This document shows positions 40,588 to 49,320 of a stretch of DNA of 64,000 nt, one piece after another. Every line of letters begins with the position of its first letter. Position 1 is the stretch's first letter. The notes beneath the pieces were generated by a model. The model was not told the origin of the DNA. It was given only the letters and a program-made list of their open reading frames with translations, and did no database searches. Origin of the DNA: an uncultured Collinsella sp. (GTDB lineage: Bacteria; Actinomycetota; Coriobacteriia; Coriobacteriales; Coriobacteriaceae); the NCBI GenBank assembly GCA_902496335.1, contig CABVAO010000003.1, positions 18,281 to 82,280 of the forward strand, given 5' to 3'. Made by a program: the position numbers and the translations under genes.

Positions 40588-41999
40588 TATCCGATCGCTC
40601 CTTCCATCTCGAGCTTGATCAGGTTGTTCATCTCGACGGCGTACTCCAGCGGCAGCTCCTTGGAGACCGGGTTGGCAAAGCCGTTGACGATCATGGTGCG
40701 GGCCTCTTCCTCCGAGATGCCGCGGCTCATCAGGTAGAACACCTTATCGTCGCCGATACGTCCGATGGTGGCCTCGTGGCCGATGTCGACGTTCTTGGCG
40801 CGGATGTCCATGGCCGGAATAGTGTCGGAGCGGCTTTGGTCGTCGAGCATCAGCGACTGGCAGCTCACGGTTGCCTTGGAGCCCTCGGCCTTGGGTGTCG
40901 CCACAATAGAGCTGCGGAAGGTCTGAATGCCGCCACTCTTGGAGATGCCCTTGGTCTCGACGGTTGCCGAGGTCTCGGGCGCGTTGAGCACGACCTTGCA
41001 GCCGGTGTCGAGGTTCTGCCCGGCGCCGGCAAAGGTGATGCCGGTAAAGCTCGAACGGGCGCGGCGGCCGTTGAGCACGCTCATGGGATAGAGGTAGCCC
41101 ACGTGGCTGCCGAAGGAGCCACTGATCCACTCGATGTCGCCGTCCTCGTCCACGCGCGCACGCTTGGTGTTGAGGTTGTACATGTTCTTGGACCAGTTCT
41201 CGATGGTCGAGTAGCGCAGGTGCGCGCGCTTGCCCACAAAAAGCTCGACAGCGCCGGCGTGGAGGTTGGCCACGTTGTACTTGGGCGCGGAGCAACCCTC
41301 GATAAAGTGCAGGTCGGCATCGTCCTCGACGATGATGAGCGTGTGCTCAAACTGGCCGGCGCCCTTGGCGTTAAGGCGGAAGTAGCTCTGCAGCGGGAAG
41401 TCCAACTTGGTGCCCTTGGGCACGTAGACAAACGAGCCGCCCGACCATACGGCGCCGTGCAGGGCCGCAAATTTGTGGTCGGTGGGTGGGATGAGCGTCA
41501 TAAACTTCTCGTGGATGAGCGGTTCCCACTGCGGGTCGTGCAGGGCTTCCTCAATACCGGAGTAGACGATGCCCATCTTGGAGGCGGTGTCCTGCATGTT
41601 GTGGTAGACGAGCTCGGAGTCGTACTGCGCGCCGACGCCTGCCAGGTAGCTGCGTTCGGCCTCGGGGATGCCCAGGCGCTCAAAGGTATTCTTGATGTCG
41701 TCGGGCACCGACTCCCAGTCGTGCTTTTGATCGGTGTTGGGCTTGACATAGGTGACGATGTTATCCATGTCCAGGCCCTCGATGGAGGGGCCCCACGTCG
41801 GGTCGGGAAAACGATTAAAGATCTCGAGGGACTTTAAGCGCAGGTCGAGCATCCACTGCGGCTCGTCCTTCTTGGCGCTGATCTCGCGCACGATGTCGGG
41901 CGTGATGCCGGCGTCGAGGCGCTCAAATCCCTCCTCGCCATAGGTGAAGTCGTAGAGGCTGCGGTCGATGTCCGCGACCTCGGTGCGGTTCTTGGTCAT
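40587..41999 (-). CDS. sufB: SufB Fe-S assembly scaffold
   Basis: A 470-residue protein, close to the family norm. KKDEPQWMLDLRLKSLEIF, VPKGTKLDFPLQSYFRLNAK, FIEGCSAPKY (with the conserved Cys), AVELFVGKRAHLRYSTIENWS and GHEATIGRIGDDKVFYLMSRG are typical. SufB is the main site of cluster assembly in the SufBC2D complex. ATG at 41999 with a ribosome site AAGGGGCGAC upstream on the minus strand. Twelve bases separate it from sufC. Confidence 0.96.
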   Translation of the reverse strand: MTKNRTEVADIDRSLYDFTYGEEGFERLDAGITPDIVREISAKKDEPQWMLDLRLKSLEIFNRFPDPTWGPSIEGLDMDNIVTYVKPNTDQKHDWESVPDDIKNTFERLGIPEAERSYLAGVGAQYDSELVYHNMQDTASKMGIVYSGIEEALHDPQWEPLIHEKFMTLIPPTDHKFAALHGAVWSGGSFVYVPKGTKLDFPLQSYFRLNAKGAGQFEHTLIIVEDDADLHFIEGCSAPKYNVANLHAGAVELFVGKRAHLRYSTIENWSKNMYNLNTKRARVDEDGDIEWISGSFGSHVGYLYPMSVLNGRRARSSFTGITFAGAGQNLDTGCKVVLNAPETSATVETKGISKSGGIQTFRSSIVATPKAEGSKATVSCQSLMLDDQSRSDTIPAMDIRAKNVDIGHEATIGRIGDDKVFYLMSRGISEEEARTMIVNGFANPVSKELPLEYAVEMNNLIKLEMEGAIG

Positions 42000-42011
42000 T
42001 GCGTCGCCCCT

Positions 42012-42812
42012 TTACGCCTGCTGCTCGGCAGCGGCGGACTCGGCCTGGGCGCGCTGCTCGGCGGCCTCGCGCTCGAAGGTCTCAAAGCCGTTCTTGTCGA
42101 TCCAGGGGATGAGCGAGGCGTCGTCCTCGCGCACGATGTGACCCTTGACCATAACGTGGACGCGGTCGACATCCAAGTGCTCCAGGATGCGCGTGTTGTG
42201 CGTGATAATGAGCATGGAGCCGTCGCAGCTCTTGCGGTAGGCGTCCATGCCGTGGCTGACGGTGGAAAGCGCGTCGACGTCCAGGCCCGAGTCGGTCTCG
42301 TCGAGGATGGCGAGCTTGGGCTGCAGCAACAGGAGCTGGAGCATCTCGACCTTCTTCTTCTCGCCGCCCGAGAAGCCCACGCCCAGCTCGCGGTTGAGGT
42401 AGGCGGTATCCATGTTGAGCTCGGCCGCGAGCTCCTTGACGCGACGGCGGAACTCCTTGCCCTTCATCTCCAGGCCGGGGCGGCCGGCGATGCTGGCGCG
42501 CAAAAAGCTCGACAGCGGCACGCCCGGAATCTCGACCGGGGCCTGGAAGCTCAGGAACAGGCCGGCGCGCGAGCGCTTGTCGGTGGTGAGCTCGGTGATG
42601 TCCTGGCCGTCAAAGACGATGCGGCCGTCGTTGACCGTGTAAACGGGGTCGCCCATGACCAGGTGGCCGAGGGTGGACTTGCCGGCGCCGTTAGGTCCCA
42701 TCAGAACGTGGGTCTCGCCGGCGGCGACGTTGAGGTTGACGTTGTGGAGGATGGTCTTCTCGTCCACGGAGGCGGTCAGACCTTCGATGGAAAGCAGCGG
42801 ATTTGCGCTCAT
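42012..42812 (-). CDS. sufC: SufC ATPase
   Basis: A 266-residue ABC-type ATPase. Walker A is GPNGAGKST, the signature is FSGGEKKKVEMLQ, Walker B is LAILDETDSGLDVDAL with the Asp doublet typical of SufC, and ITHNTRIL carries the switch His. It drives conformational change in the SufBC2D complex. The C-terminal 30 residues are Ala/Gln/Glu-rich. The ATG at 42812, preceded by GAGAGGGACAGC, was chosen over an upstream in-frame start at 42842. First gene of the suf operon, facing the Rrf2 regulator. Confidence 0.95.
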   Translation of the reverse strand: MSANPLLSIEGLTASVDEKTILHNVNLNVAAGETHVLMGPNGAGKSTLGHLVMGDPVYTVNDGRIVFDGQDITELTTDKRSRAGLFLSFQAPVEIPGVPLSSFLRASIAGRPGLEMKGKEFRRRVKELAAELNMDTAYLNRELGVGFSGGEKKKVEMLQLLLLQPKLAILDETDSGLDVDALSTVSHGMDAYRKSCDGSMLIITHNTRILEHLDVDRVHVMVKGHIVREDDASLIPWIDKNGFETFEREAAEQRAQAESAAAEQQA

Positions 42813-42876
42813 GCTGTCCCTCTCTGTATATGGTGTACTCATAGGTGTACTAAACCCTAGGAATCTTCTCGGAATA

Positions 42877-42904
42877 AAGTTACTATGGGTTCGGCGTTAG
42901 TCAA
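42877..42904 (-). promoter_or_regulatory. Probable promoter of sufCBDSU
   Basis: On the minus strand TTGACT (42899-42904), 16-base spacer, TAACTT (42877-42882). It lies 65 bases upstream of sufC and just downstream of the TGGGACAAA boxes. Confidence 0.5.
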
Positions 42905-42940
42905 GGGAAAACCCGACTAATCCACTCGACTTTTCAAATT

Positions 42941-43017
42941 CTGGGACAAAATAACCTGTTGTGTTTGTCTCATTTACTTAAGATTTGGGACAAACAAAGC
43001 TGGTTATATTGTCCCAG
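42941..43017. promoter_or_regulatory. Inverted TGGGACAA boxes between sufC and the Rrf2 gene
   Basis: CTGGGACAAAATAACC (42941-42956) recurs inverted at 43002-43017 with one change, and TTGGGACAAACAAAGC (42985-43000) is a third related site. The arrangement in the shared upstream region suggests binding by the Rrf2-type regulator encoded next door, controlling both itself and the suf operon. Confidence 0.6.
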
Positions 43018-43036
43018 ATGCGATGGGAGGGTAGGT

Positions 43037-43468
43037 ATGCTCATTTCTTCCAAGGGCCGCTATGCCCTCCGACTGATGATCTATATCGCGGCGCTCGGTG
43101 ACGCCGAGGGCAAGATTGCCCTGCGCGAGGTTGCCGACCGCGAGCATATCTCACAAAAGTATTTGGAGCAGCTGGTTCGTCCGCTTATGAAGGCGGGCCT
43201 GCTTAAGAGCGTGCGCGGCAAGGGCGGTGGCTACATGATGGCCAAGGACCCCGCCGAGGTGCGTGCCGGCGACATCCTGCGTGCCGTCGAGGGCAGTACG
43301 GCTCCGGTGGCGTGCGATGGCATCGACAACAGCTGCGCCCGCAGCGACCTGTGTTCCACCGTCAAGTTCTGGCGCGGCCTGGACGAGGTCATCGAGAACT
43401 ATGTTGACGGCGTGACGTTGGCCGACCTGGCCGCCGTCCCCGAGATCAACTTTGACATTAAGCTGTAG
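43037..43468 (+). CDS. Rrf2-family regulator (IscR/SufR-like)
   Basis: A 143-residue winged-helix protein. MLISSKGRYALRLMIYIAAL, the helix-turn-helix around LREVADREHISQKYLEQLV and the wing SVRGKGGGYMMAKDPAEV are Rrf2 hallmarks. Three cysteines (ACDGIDNSCARSDLC, spaced 7 and 6) sit where IscR binds its Fe-S cluster, so it is probably a cluster-sensing repressor of suf genes. IscR spacing is 6 and 6, a small difference. ATG at 43037 after GGGAGGGTAGGT. It is divergent from sufC, and mntA starts eight bases after its stop. Confidence 0.88.
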   Translation: MLISSKGRYALRLMIYIAALGDAEGKIALREVADREHISQKYLEQLVRPLMKAGLLKSVRGKGGGYMMAKDPAEVRAGDILRAVEGSTAPVACDGIDNSCARSDLCSTVKFWRGLDEVIENYVDGVTLADLAAVPEINFDIKL

Positions 43469-43476
43469 GGGTGCAA

Positions 43477-43764
43477 ATGGCATCTCTTGACAAGGTGTAT
43501 AAGCAAATCGAAGCTTTTGCTCGGGAATGTGACGCCGAGAAGGTCGTGTTGTTTGGTTCTCGTGCTCGAGGCGACAACTTGCCCAAGAGCGATATTGACA
43601 TCGCCGTAGCAGGTTGCCGGGATTTCGGCCGTTTCTCATATTTGATCGAGGAACATCTTGATACTCTTTTAGATGTAGATGTCGTCAATCTCGACGAGTC
43701 CCTATCGCAGCAATTGCTCGATGAGATTGCCAAGGATGGTGTGATTCTGTATGAAAAAATATGA
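43477..43764 (+). CDS. mntA: Minimal nucleotidyltransferase, MntA-type antitoxin
   Basis: A 95-residue protein with the nucleotidyltransferase core VVLFGSRARGDNLPKSDIDIAV. G27-S28 and D39-x-D41 form the G-S-x10-D-x-D motif, with a third Asp in LLDVDVV. In HepT-MntA toxin-antitoxin systems this enzyme adds AMP to a tyrosine of the HEPN toxin and silences it. ATG at 43477 with AGGGGTG upstream. It overlaps hepT by 14 bases. It follows the Rrf2 gene by eight bases and may share its transcript. Confidence 0.88.
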   Translation: MASLDKVYKQIEAFARECDAEKVVLFGSRARGDNLPKSDIDIAVAGCRDFGRFSYLIEEHLDTLLDVDVVNLDESLSQQLLDEIAKDGVILYEKI

Positions 43765-44170
43765 GAACTTTGTTAGCGCCTTGGCGAATCTTGAGGATGC
43801 GCCCAATCAGGATCTCAACAATGATTTTGTTCAGAGTGGATTGATTAATAAGTTCAATCTTCAATTTGAACTGAGCTGGAAGCTCCTTAAGCGTCTGCTC
43901 GAGTATGAGGGCGCCACGCTTGCCGCGTCGGGGTCTCCTCGTGCCATCTTGAAGGAGTCCTACCGATTCTACGACTTTATTGATGAGGCAGCCTGGCTGG
44001 ATATGCTCAGAGACCGCAATACGAACGTCCATATCTACGACAACAAGCTCGCTCAAGATTTGATTCAGCGCATCTTGAACGTCTATATTCCCGCTTTCTG
44101 TCAGTTGAGAGACGGGCTGACGAAACGTTACGGCGAGCTTCTGTTGGCGCCCGACGACCAGTTTGTCTAA
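43751..44170 (+). CDS. hepT: HepT-type HEPN toxin (HI0074-like)
   Basis: A 139-residue all-helical protein of the HEPN/nucleotidyltransferase-substrate-binding family. The R-x4-H ribonuclease motif is R89-NTNV-H94, directly followed by IY96, so the tyrosine that is adenylylated in characterised systems is present. Free HepT cleaves RNA; MntA modification blocks this. ATG at 43751, overlapping mntA. About 130 bases without a gene follow before the wall-protein gene, including a GTTGTT/AACAAC hairpin. Confidence 0.87.
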   Translation: MKKYENFVSALANLEDAPNQDLNNDFVQSGLINKFNLQFELSWKLLKRLLEYEGATLAASGSPRAILKESYRFYDFIDEAAWLDMLRDRNTNVHIYDNKLAQDLIQRILNVYIPAFCQLRDGLTKRYGELLLAPDDQFV

Positions 44171-44298
44171 TTCCTTAAGATTTCGCGGAGGGTTGTTGCC
44201 GTTTACCGAGGGGTTGTTGTGTAACAACGGGCGAGCTGCAATACTGATTTCTATCTTTGCAAACTGAACTTTAATTACACCAATGCAGGGAGGATCTT

Positions 44299-46110
44299 AT
44301 GCAGCCCAAGCATTCTGCTATTGTCGCGGGCCTGACGTTGGCGCTTTCGTTTGGCGCCGTTTCCGCGCCGGCACCCGCCGCTGCCGAGGAGCCCACGCCG
44401 GGCGTTGCCTCGGATGCCACCGATATCGATAAGGGTCTCTACACCCAGCAGTCCTTCTCGGGCGTGCTGAGGTCGGTCCAGGGCGTTTCGTTTGTCAACG
44501 TGACTCCCGAGATGAAGTACTTTACCAAGTACGAGAGCCATGGTAACTACAACCAGGGATTTTCGTATGGTGACGGCTATAACGCACTGGGTTACTATCA
44601 GTTTGATCGCCGCTGGTCGCTCATTCTGTTTATGAAGCAGGTTTACAACTACGATTCTGCCAAGTACAGCATGCTCAAGGATGCGATTGATCGCGGCAGC
44701 GAGATTTCCAACACGAGCAATGCCATGTACGAGAACGGCCAGCTCACCGAGCTGGGCCATATCGCGCAGGATGCCTTCCAAGGTGCGTATAACACCGATC
44801 CTGTTGAGTTCTCAGCACTTCAAGATGCTTATGCGTACAACTCGTACTATGCGGTGACCGAGGCGTGGCTCAAGAGCGGCCTGGGTATTGATATTTCGGG
44901 CCGCGCCGACTGCGTCAAGGGCATGGTGTGGAGCATTACCAACATGTGCGGCACTGGTGGCTGCAGGGACTTTTTCCGCTGGGCGAATCTTTCTAATGAT
45001 ATGACTGACCGTGAGTTTGTGACGGCGCTCTCCAATAGCGTGGTCAACAATGTCGCCACCAAGTATTCGAGCCAGCCCCAGTATCATGAGGGCTGGAAGA
45101 ACCGTTATAAGAATGAGCTGAAGGACTGCTTGGCTTATATCGCCGAGGATGAGGCTGCCGCTGCGACGCCCGTGCAGCCCGAGCCTACGCCGGCGCCCTC
45201 GCAGACACCTGATTCGAATGACGGCTCGAGTGACGATGTCAACGATGACAGGATGGATGCGCCCTCGACCGATGCTGACGGTAATGGCTCTGCTGGTGGC
45301 GCTACCAACGACGGCTCTACCTCGAACGGCTCCGATTTGAACGGCTCTGCTGCGGGCGATTCGCCTTCAAGCTCTGCCGGCAATACGGACAGCGACGCTT
45401 CTGGTTCGACCGGCGCTGACACCTCTAACTCATCTACTGGCTCGAGCGATTCGTCCGTTGACACCGGCTCTAACAACGGCTCCGGCTCTGACACGACCCC
45501 TGATTCCGATGCTTCCAAGGACGACTCGAATAAGGCGCCGGACGCTCCCGTTGCTTCGCCGGACAAGAAGTCTTCTTTCTCCGAGCAGCTTGGTTCTACG
45601 CTGGGTTCTTCGCTGATGGCTGGCGTCAATAAGGGCTCGGCCCAGAACAAGGACAACTCTGATCAGGGTTCCACGGAAAAGACCGAGGCCGCAAGGGACG
45701 ACTCCAAGGACAAGGCTTCCGAGAAGACCGAATCCGATAAGGGTTCTAGCTCTGAGGAGAAGGGCGACAAGTCCGAACAGGAGAAGGACGAGGATAAGAA
45801 GTCTGAATCTGAGGAGAAGGACGAGAGCAAGGGCAAGACCAAGGACGGAAAGCAGCAGGGCGAGGACAACGGTAAAGGCAACACTGACAACCGGAACCAG
45901 GAGCAAAATGACTCCAAAAAGGTGACCACCACGACGACTACAACGACCAAGTCATCTGGCGGTAACATGCCCAAGACGGGCGACCTTATCGTTATGGCGA
46001 GCCTTGCCAGTGCAAGCTTGGCCACACTGGGCGCTACGTCTATCGTAAGCGGTAAGCATAAGCTCGATCAGCAGAAGAAGGCTTCTGGGGAGGACGGCTC
46101 GGAGGAGTAG
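44299..46110 (+). CDS. Sortase-anchored cell-wall protein with lysozyme-like N-terminal domain
   Basis: A 603-residue secreted protein. A signal peptide (residues 1 to about 29) is followed by a folded domain of about 250 residues containing FTKYESHGNYNQGFSYGDGY and NALGYYQFDRRW, which looks like a lysozyme/transglycosylase-type catalytic region (E in YESHGNY). This assignment is tentative. About 270 residues of Ser/Asp/Gly- and then Lys/Glu/Asp-rich linker and a poly-Thr run come next. It ends with NMPKTGD (556-562), a hydrophobic stretch and KHKLDQQKK, a sortase signal with Met in place of the usual Leu. ATG at 44299 after GGGAGGATCTT. It stands alone with its own terminator. Confidence 0.75.
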   Translation: MQPKHSAIVAGLTLALSFGAVSAPAPAAAEEPTPGVASDATDIDKGLYTQQSFSGVLRSVQGVSFVNVTPEMKYFTKYESHGNYNQGFSYGDGYNALGYYQFDRRWSLILFMKQVYNYDSAKYSMLKDAIDRGSEISNTSNAMYENGQLTELGHIAQDAFQGAYNTDPVEFSALQDAYAYNSYYAVTEAWLKSGLGIDISGRADCVKGMVWSITNMCGTGGCRDFFRWANLSNDMTDREFVTALSNSVVNNVATKYSSQPQYHEGWKNRYKNELKDCLAYIAEDEAAAATPVQPEPTPAPSQTPDSNDGSSDDVNDDRMDAPSTDADGNGSAGGATNDGSTSNGSDLNGSAAGDSPSSSAGNTDSDASGSTGADTSNSSTGSSDSSVDTGSNNGSGSDTTPDSDASKDDSNKAPDAPVASPDKKSSFSEQLGSTLGSSLMAGVNKGSAQNKDNSDQGSTEKTEAARDDSKDKASEKTESDKGSSSEEKGDKSEQEKDEDKKSESEEKDESKGKTKDGKQQGEDNGKGNTDNRNQEQNDSKKVTTTTTTTTKSSGGNMPKTGDLIVMASLASASLATLGATSIVSGKHKLDQQKKASGEDGSEE

Positions 46111-46142
46111 CCTCTCGGCTGCCAGATAACTAAAGAGTCGGG

Positions 46143-46177
46143 ACGGGGTCCGGTGCGAATGCGTCGGGCCCCGTTTT
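46143..46177 (+). terminator. Intrinsic terminator of the wall-protein gene
   Basis: ACGGGGTCCG (46143-46152) pairs with CGGGCCCCGT (46165-46174), one U-G, followed by TTT. Confidence 0.8.
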
Positions 46178-46313
46178 GTTGTGCAACGATTAGTTGTGCC
46201 CCCCTCACGCCTCTTGTTGCTACCGTTGCCCGATATGTTTGCGCGGCGACATCGGTACATGCGATGCGGTTATTACAATTGGCGTCGTGTTGCGATTTAG
46301 GGGGAACGTTTTG

Positions 46314-48110
46314 GTGTCTGAACAGGCAAATAATGGTTGTGCTGACGGCTTTGGCGTGCGTTTGATCGGCTGTGCCGACGATGCGGCTTTGCCCATTGGC
46401 ATGCACGACTATGCGGAGGCTCTTGGTTGCTGCACGCTGGTCGACAAGACCATGTTTATTGCCGATGTGTTGGACTGCGACGCGTCCGTTGTGGTGTGCT
46501 GTCGACCCGAGGGTTTTGGCAAAAGCATGAACTTGTCGACGCTCAGGGCTTTTCTGGAGCGTCCAGCGGTTGGTCGCGCTGATCAGCGTTTGTTTGCCAA
46601 TGCTCAGATTTGGGATGCAGACGGTGGGCGCTATCGGGATGAATATGCTTGCTATCCGGTGATATCGCTGGACTTTTCTGGCGCTGCGAGGCGTGGTGCC
46701 GCTATTGCCGACGTCGTGCGCGATGCCCTTTCGGGCGAGTGCGCTCGCTTGTTGGCGCTCTTGGAGGCTCCTGATTTAGCTCGAGATAAGGTGCGTCACA
46801 TCGAACGTGTTGCGCGTGGCGTGGCGAGCGCGGACGAGGTTGACTCGGTGCTCGGTGTGCTCATTGAGCTGCTGGAGATGGCCTGCGATGAGCAGGTTGT
46901 ATTGCTCGTTGATGGGTACGATGCGGCGTGGTCTCGCCGTGCGAGCGCGAGGGACGCTTCCGACGCCGATCCGGCAGGGCTATTCGATCGCGTGCTGTTC
47001 GACGCCATTGCCACTGCGCGCGATTCGTTGCGGCTGACGTGTTTGATGGGGGAGTATCCCGGCCCTGCCGAAGCGGCGCTTTCTTTGCATGGCTGCTCGT
47101 ATTGTCTGACGGCGCCGCTTTCGACCTGGTGTGACCGTTGTTTCGGCTTTTCGGATGCCGAGGTCCAGGCTCTGTTGAATCATGTTGGGCGCGAGGAATA
47201 CCTGGATGATGCGCGTGAATGGCTCGAGGGATATCGGTTTGGTAGGGCCTATTGCTCGAGTCCAGCGCGTGTGATCGGTTTTCTGGACCGAGGCTGCACG
47301 GCGCCCGTGCGTGCCGATCTGTATGGGTATGCGGATTGCCTGAGTAGGGTAGTTAGTGACTGGAATCTCGACCGCCTTTCGGTCTTGTTTGATTTGCTCG
47401 AGGCCCATGGATGCGTTGGGGTCCCGCTTTGTTTGGGCGCTGCGGGGCTAGGGGCCTCGCCTGATGATGGCTTGTGGACGGCGCTGTATCTGTCAGGTTT
47501 CCTGACGACAGATATGACTGAGGAGCCAGAGTATGGCGATCGCCTCTGTGCTTTGCGATTGCCCAATAACGAGCTTCGTCAGGCCTTGCGTCTAGTGATT
47601 ATTGAGTGGTTTGAGTGCGCTGCAGAAGACATTCGAGACGTCGATGCGTTTCGCGACGGGCTGTGCCATGGGAACGAGGATACCGTGAGGCGGGCGCTAA
47701 GCCGCATCTTGGGAGATGCGGGAATCGGTGCGACCGACCCAGATACACCGCTGCCATATCACCTACTCTTGCAAGGACTCTGCTTTGGATTGCCGGGCTA
47801 TGCCAATCCTGCTTCGAGGCGAAAGTGTGGCGCGGATCGCTGGGACATCCAGGTTTTTCCTACGGGCGCCGTGTTCGACATAGCCGATACGATCGGTATG
47901 CTCGATGAACGTCCGCTGATAACGATTAACATGATGTATGACCCCGGTGTGGATGCGCTGGGCCTGGAATTGCTGGCCGTGCAGGCGCTGCTCGACATAG
48001 AGCGCGACGGTATCGACGAAATCCGTGTGCCGCGACCCGGCGTGGGTCGCATGCGCTGGGGGTTCGGTTTTGATGGGCAGCGTGCGTCCGTGGTGTGCCA
48101 ACGTCTGTAG
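46314..48110 (+). CDS. AAA-ATPase-like protein with a C-terminal nuclease-fold remnant
   Basis: A 598-residue protein. LVDKTMFIADVLD followed by the P-loop VVCCRPEGFGKSMNLSTLRAFLE is the signature of the AAA-ATPase-like family that is abundant in gut bacteria. VVLLVDGYDAA is the Walker B region. The C-terminal ~120 residues align in pattern with the PD-(D/E)xK domain usual in this family (LPYHLLLQGLCFGL, KCGADRWDIQVFP, GVGRMRWGFGFDGQRASV). Where the E-x-K should stand there is PLITINMMYD, so nuclease activity is doubtful. Role unknown. The start is taken as GTG at 46314 after AGGGGGAA; TTG at 46311 is possible. Unusually Cys-rich in the N-terminal part. Confidence 0.75.
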   Translation: MSEQANNGCADGFGVRLIGCADDAALPIGMHDYAEALGCCTLVDKTMFIADVLDCDASVVVCCRPEGFGKSMNLSTLRAFLERPAVGRADQRLFANAQIWDADGGRYRDEYACYPVISLDFSGAARRGAAIADVVRDALSGECARLLALLEAPDLARDKVRHIERVARGVASADEVDSVLGVLIELLEMACDEQVVLLVDGYDAAWSRRASARDASDADPAGLFDRVLFDAIATARDSLRLTCLMGEYPGPAEAALSLHGCSYCLTAPLSTWCDRCFGFSDAEVQALLNHVGREEYLDDAREWLEGYRFGRAYCSSPARVIGFLDRGCTAPVRADLYGYADCLSRVVSDWNLDRLSVLFDLLEAHGCVGVPLCLGAAGLGASPDDGLWTALYLSGFLTTDMTEEPEYGDRLCALRLPNNELRQALRLVIIEWFECAAEDIRDVDAFRDGLCHGNEDTVRRALSRILGDAGIGATDPDTPLPYHLLLQGLCFGLPGYANPASRRKCGADRWDIQVFPTGAVFDIADTIGMLDERPLITINMMYDPGVDALGLELLAVQALLDIERDGIDEIRVPRPGVGRMRWGFGFDGQRASVVCQRL

Positions 48111-48127
48111 CGGCGGGCGAAAGCCCT

Positions 48128-49150
48128 TTACTGTTCCGCGTCCTTCATGGGCGGCATGGGCTTCCAGTTGGGATCCTTGATGATCTTGCGGGCGTCTTTC
48201 ATGCCACGGCGCAGCGCCGGAATACCGGTCCTAAAGCACTTATCGACCGCAGCCAGGCGAATGAATTCCTTGCAGAAGGTCGCGGCATTGCCCAGGCGGA
48301 ACAGCATGGGGTGGTAGTCACCGTAGATCTGCATATAGCGAGCGAGGAAGCCTCGGTTGCGCATGATGTAGTAGCGGTTGGTGTCGCTCGTAGAGTTGAG
48401 CTGGCGCTTGCCGGCGATATCCCAGTTAGAGACAGCGCGGGCACGCTTGAGCACCACGTCGGCAACAACGGCGGCGGGGAAGTGCTGGCTGGCCACGTAG
48501 CCGTAGCAGGCATCGTCGCCGTAGATGAAGAATCGCGCATCCGGCAGGCCGATCTTGTCGACCACGCGGCGCGAGAACAGGCCGCCTTCAAAGCACAACT
48601 GGTTCATGGCGCGGTAGCCCTTGGGGCCCAGGTCCCACTTAGCGATGGGGTTGGGGATACCAAGCGAAAGGATGAGCTGGTACTGCCAAAAGAAGGCGCC
48701 GCCGTCAAAGTCCAGGCGCGAACCCTGGATGACATCGTAGCGGTCGGTCCACTTGGCAAGACGCTCGATGCCTTCGGGGATGACGAGCACGTCGTCGTCC
48801 ATCACCCAGAACCACTGGGCGCCCAGGTCGTAGGCGCATTTGGTGCCGGCGGAGAAGCCACCTGCACCGCCGCCGTTTTCGAGCTGTGGTGCGTAGATGA
48901 CGCGGTCGGTGCCGCCCTTCGCGTCGGGCTGTTCGATGTCGGTGCCCCACAGGTTGGCCAGGCGCTCGTTGAATGCGGTGCACATGGCCTCGGTCTCACG
49001 CGAATTCTCGTTATCGACGATCACGATGCGCCAGGGCGCTGCCGTGAGCTCGGTCATGGAGTCGAACAAGTTGGCCAGGAGTTCCTGGCGCTTGTACGTA
49101 ACGACGACAATGGCGAGCTTATCGATGGGAGCGGGAAGGGTTGAAGGCAT
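48128..49150 (-). CDS. Family 2 glycosyltransferase (galactofuranosyltransferase-like)
   Basis: A 340-residue GT-A glycosyltransferase. LAIVVVTYKRQELLANLFDSM begins the fold, and WVMDDDVLV supplies the D-x-D metal/nucleotide-sugar motif. ENGGGAGGFSAGTKCAYDLGA and FIYGDDACYGYVASQHFP match GlfT2-like enzymes that add galactofuranose or related sugars to wall glycans. No signal or membrane segment. The ATG at 49150 was chosen; the longer frame to 49285 is unlikely. It starts the polysaccharide cluster, 170 bases from the acyltransferase gene on the same strand and convergent with the ATPase gene. Confidence 0.85.
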   Translation of the reverse strand: MPSTLPAPIDKLAIVVVTYKRQELLANLFDSMTELTAAPWRIVIVDNENSRETEAMCTAFNERLANLWGTDIEQPDAKGGTDRVIYAPQLENGGGAGGFSAGTKCAYDLGAQWFWVMDDDVLVIPEGIERLAKWTDRYDVIQGSRLDFDGGAFFWQYQLILSLGIPNPIAKWDLGPKGYRAMNQLCFEGGLFSRRVVDKIGLPDARFFIYGDDACYGYVASQHFPAAVVADVVLKRARAVSNWDIAGKRQLNSTSDTNRYYIMRNRGFLARYMQIYGDYHPMLFRLGNAATFCKEFIRLAAVDKCFRTGIPALRRGMKDARKIIKDPNWKPMPPMKDAEQ

Positions 49151-49320
49151 GGGGCAATATATCCTTTCACGCGCGGCGGGTGAGTGCAGCGCGGAAGCTA
49201 TCGAATACGTCCTTGGGACTGTCCTATTGTAAAGGCTCGGCGCACCTTGGCGGCAAGCTTTGAATAAAACGCAGGAACCTGCCACGGCTGTAGCGGCTTT
49301 AGCGTCTGACGGCAGCGTGT

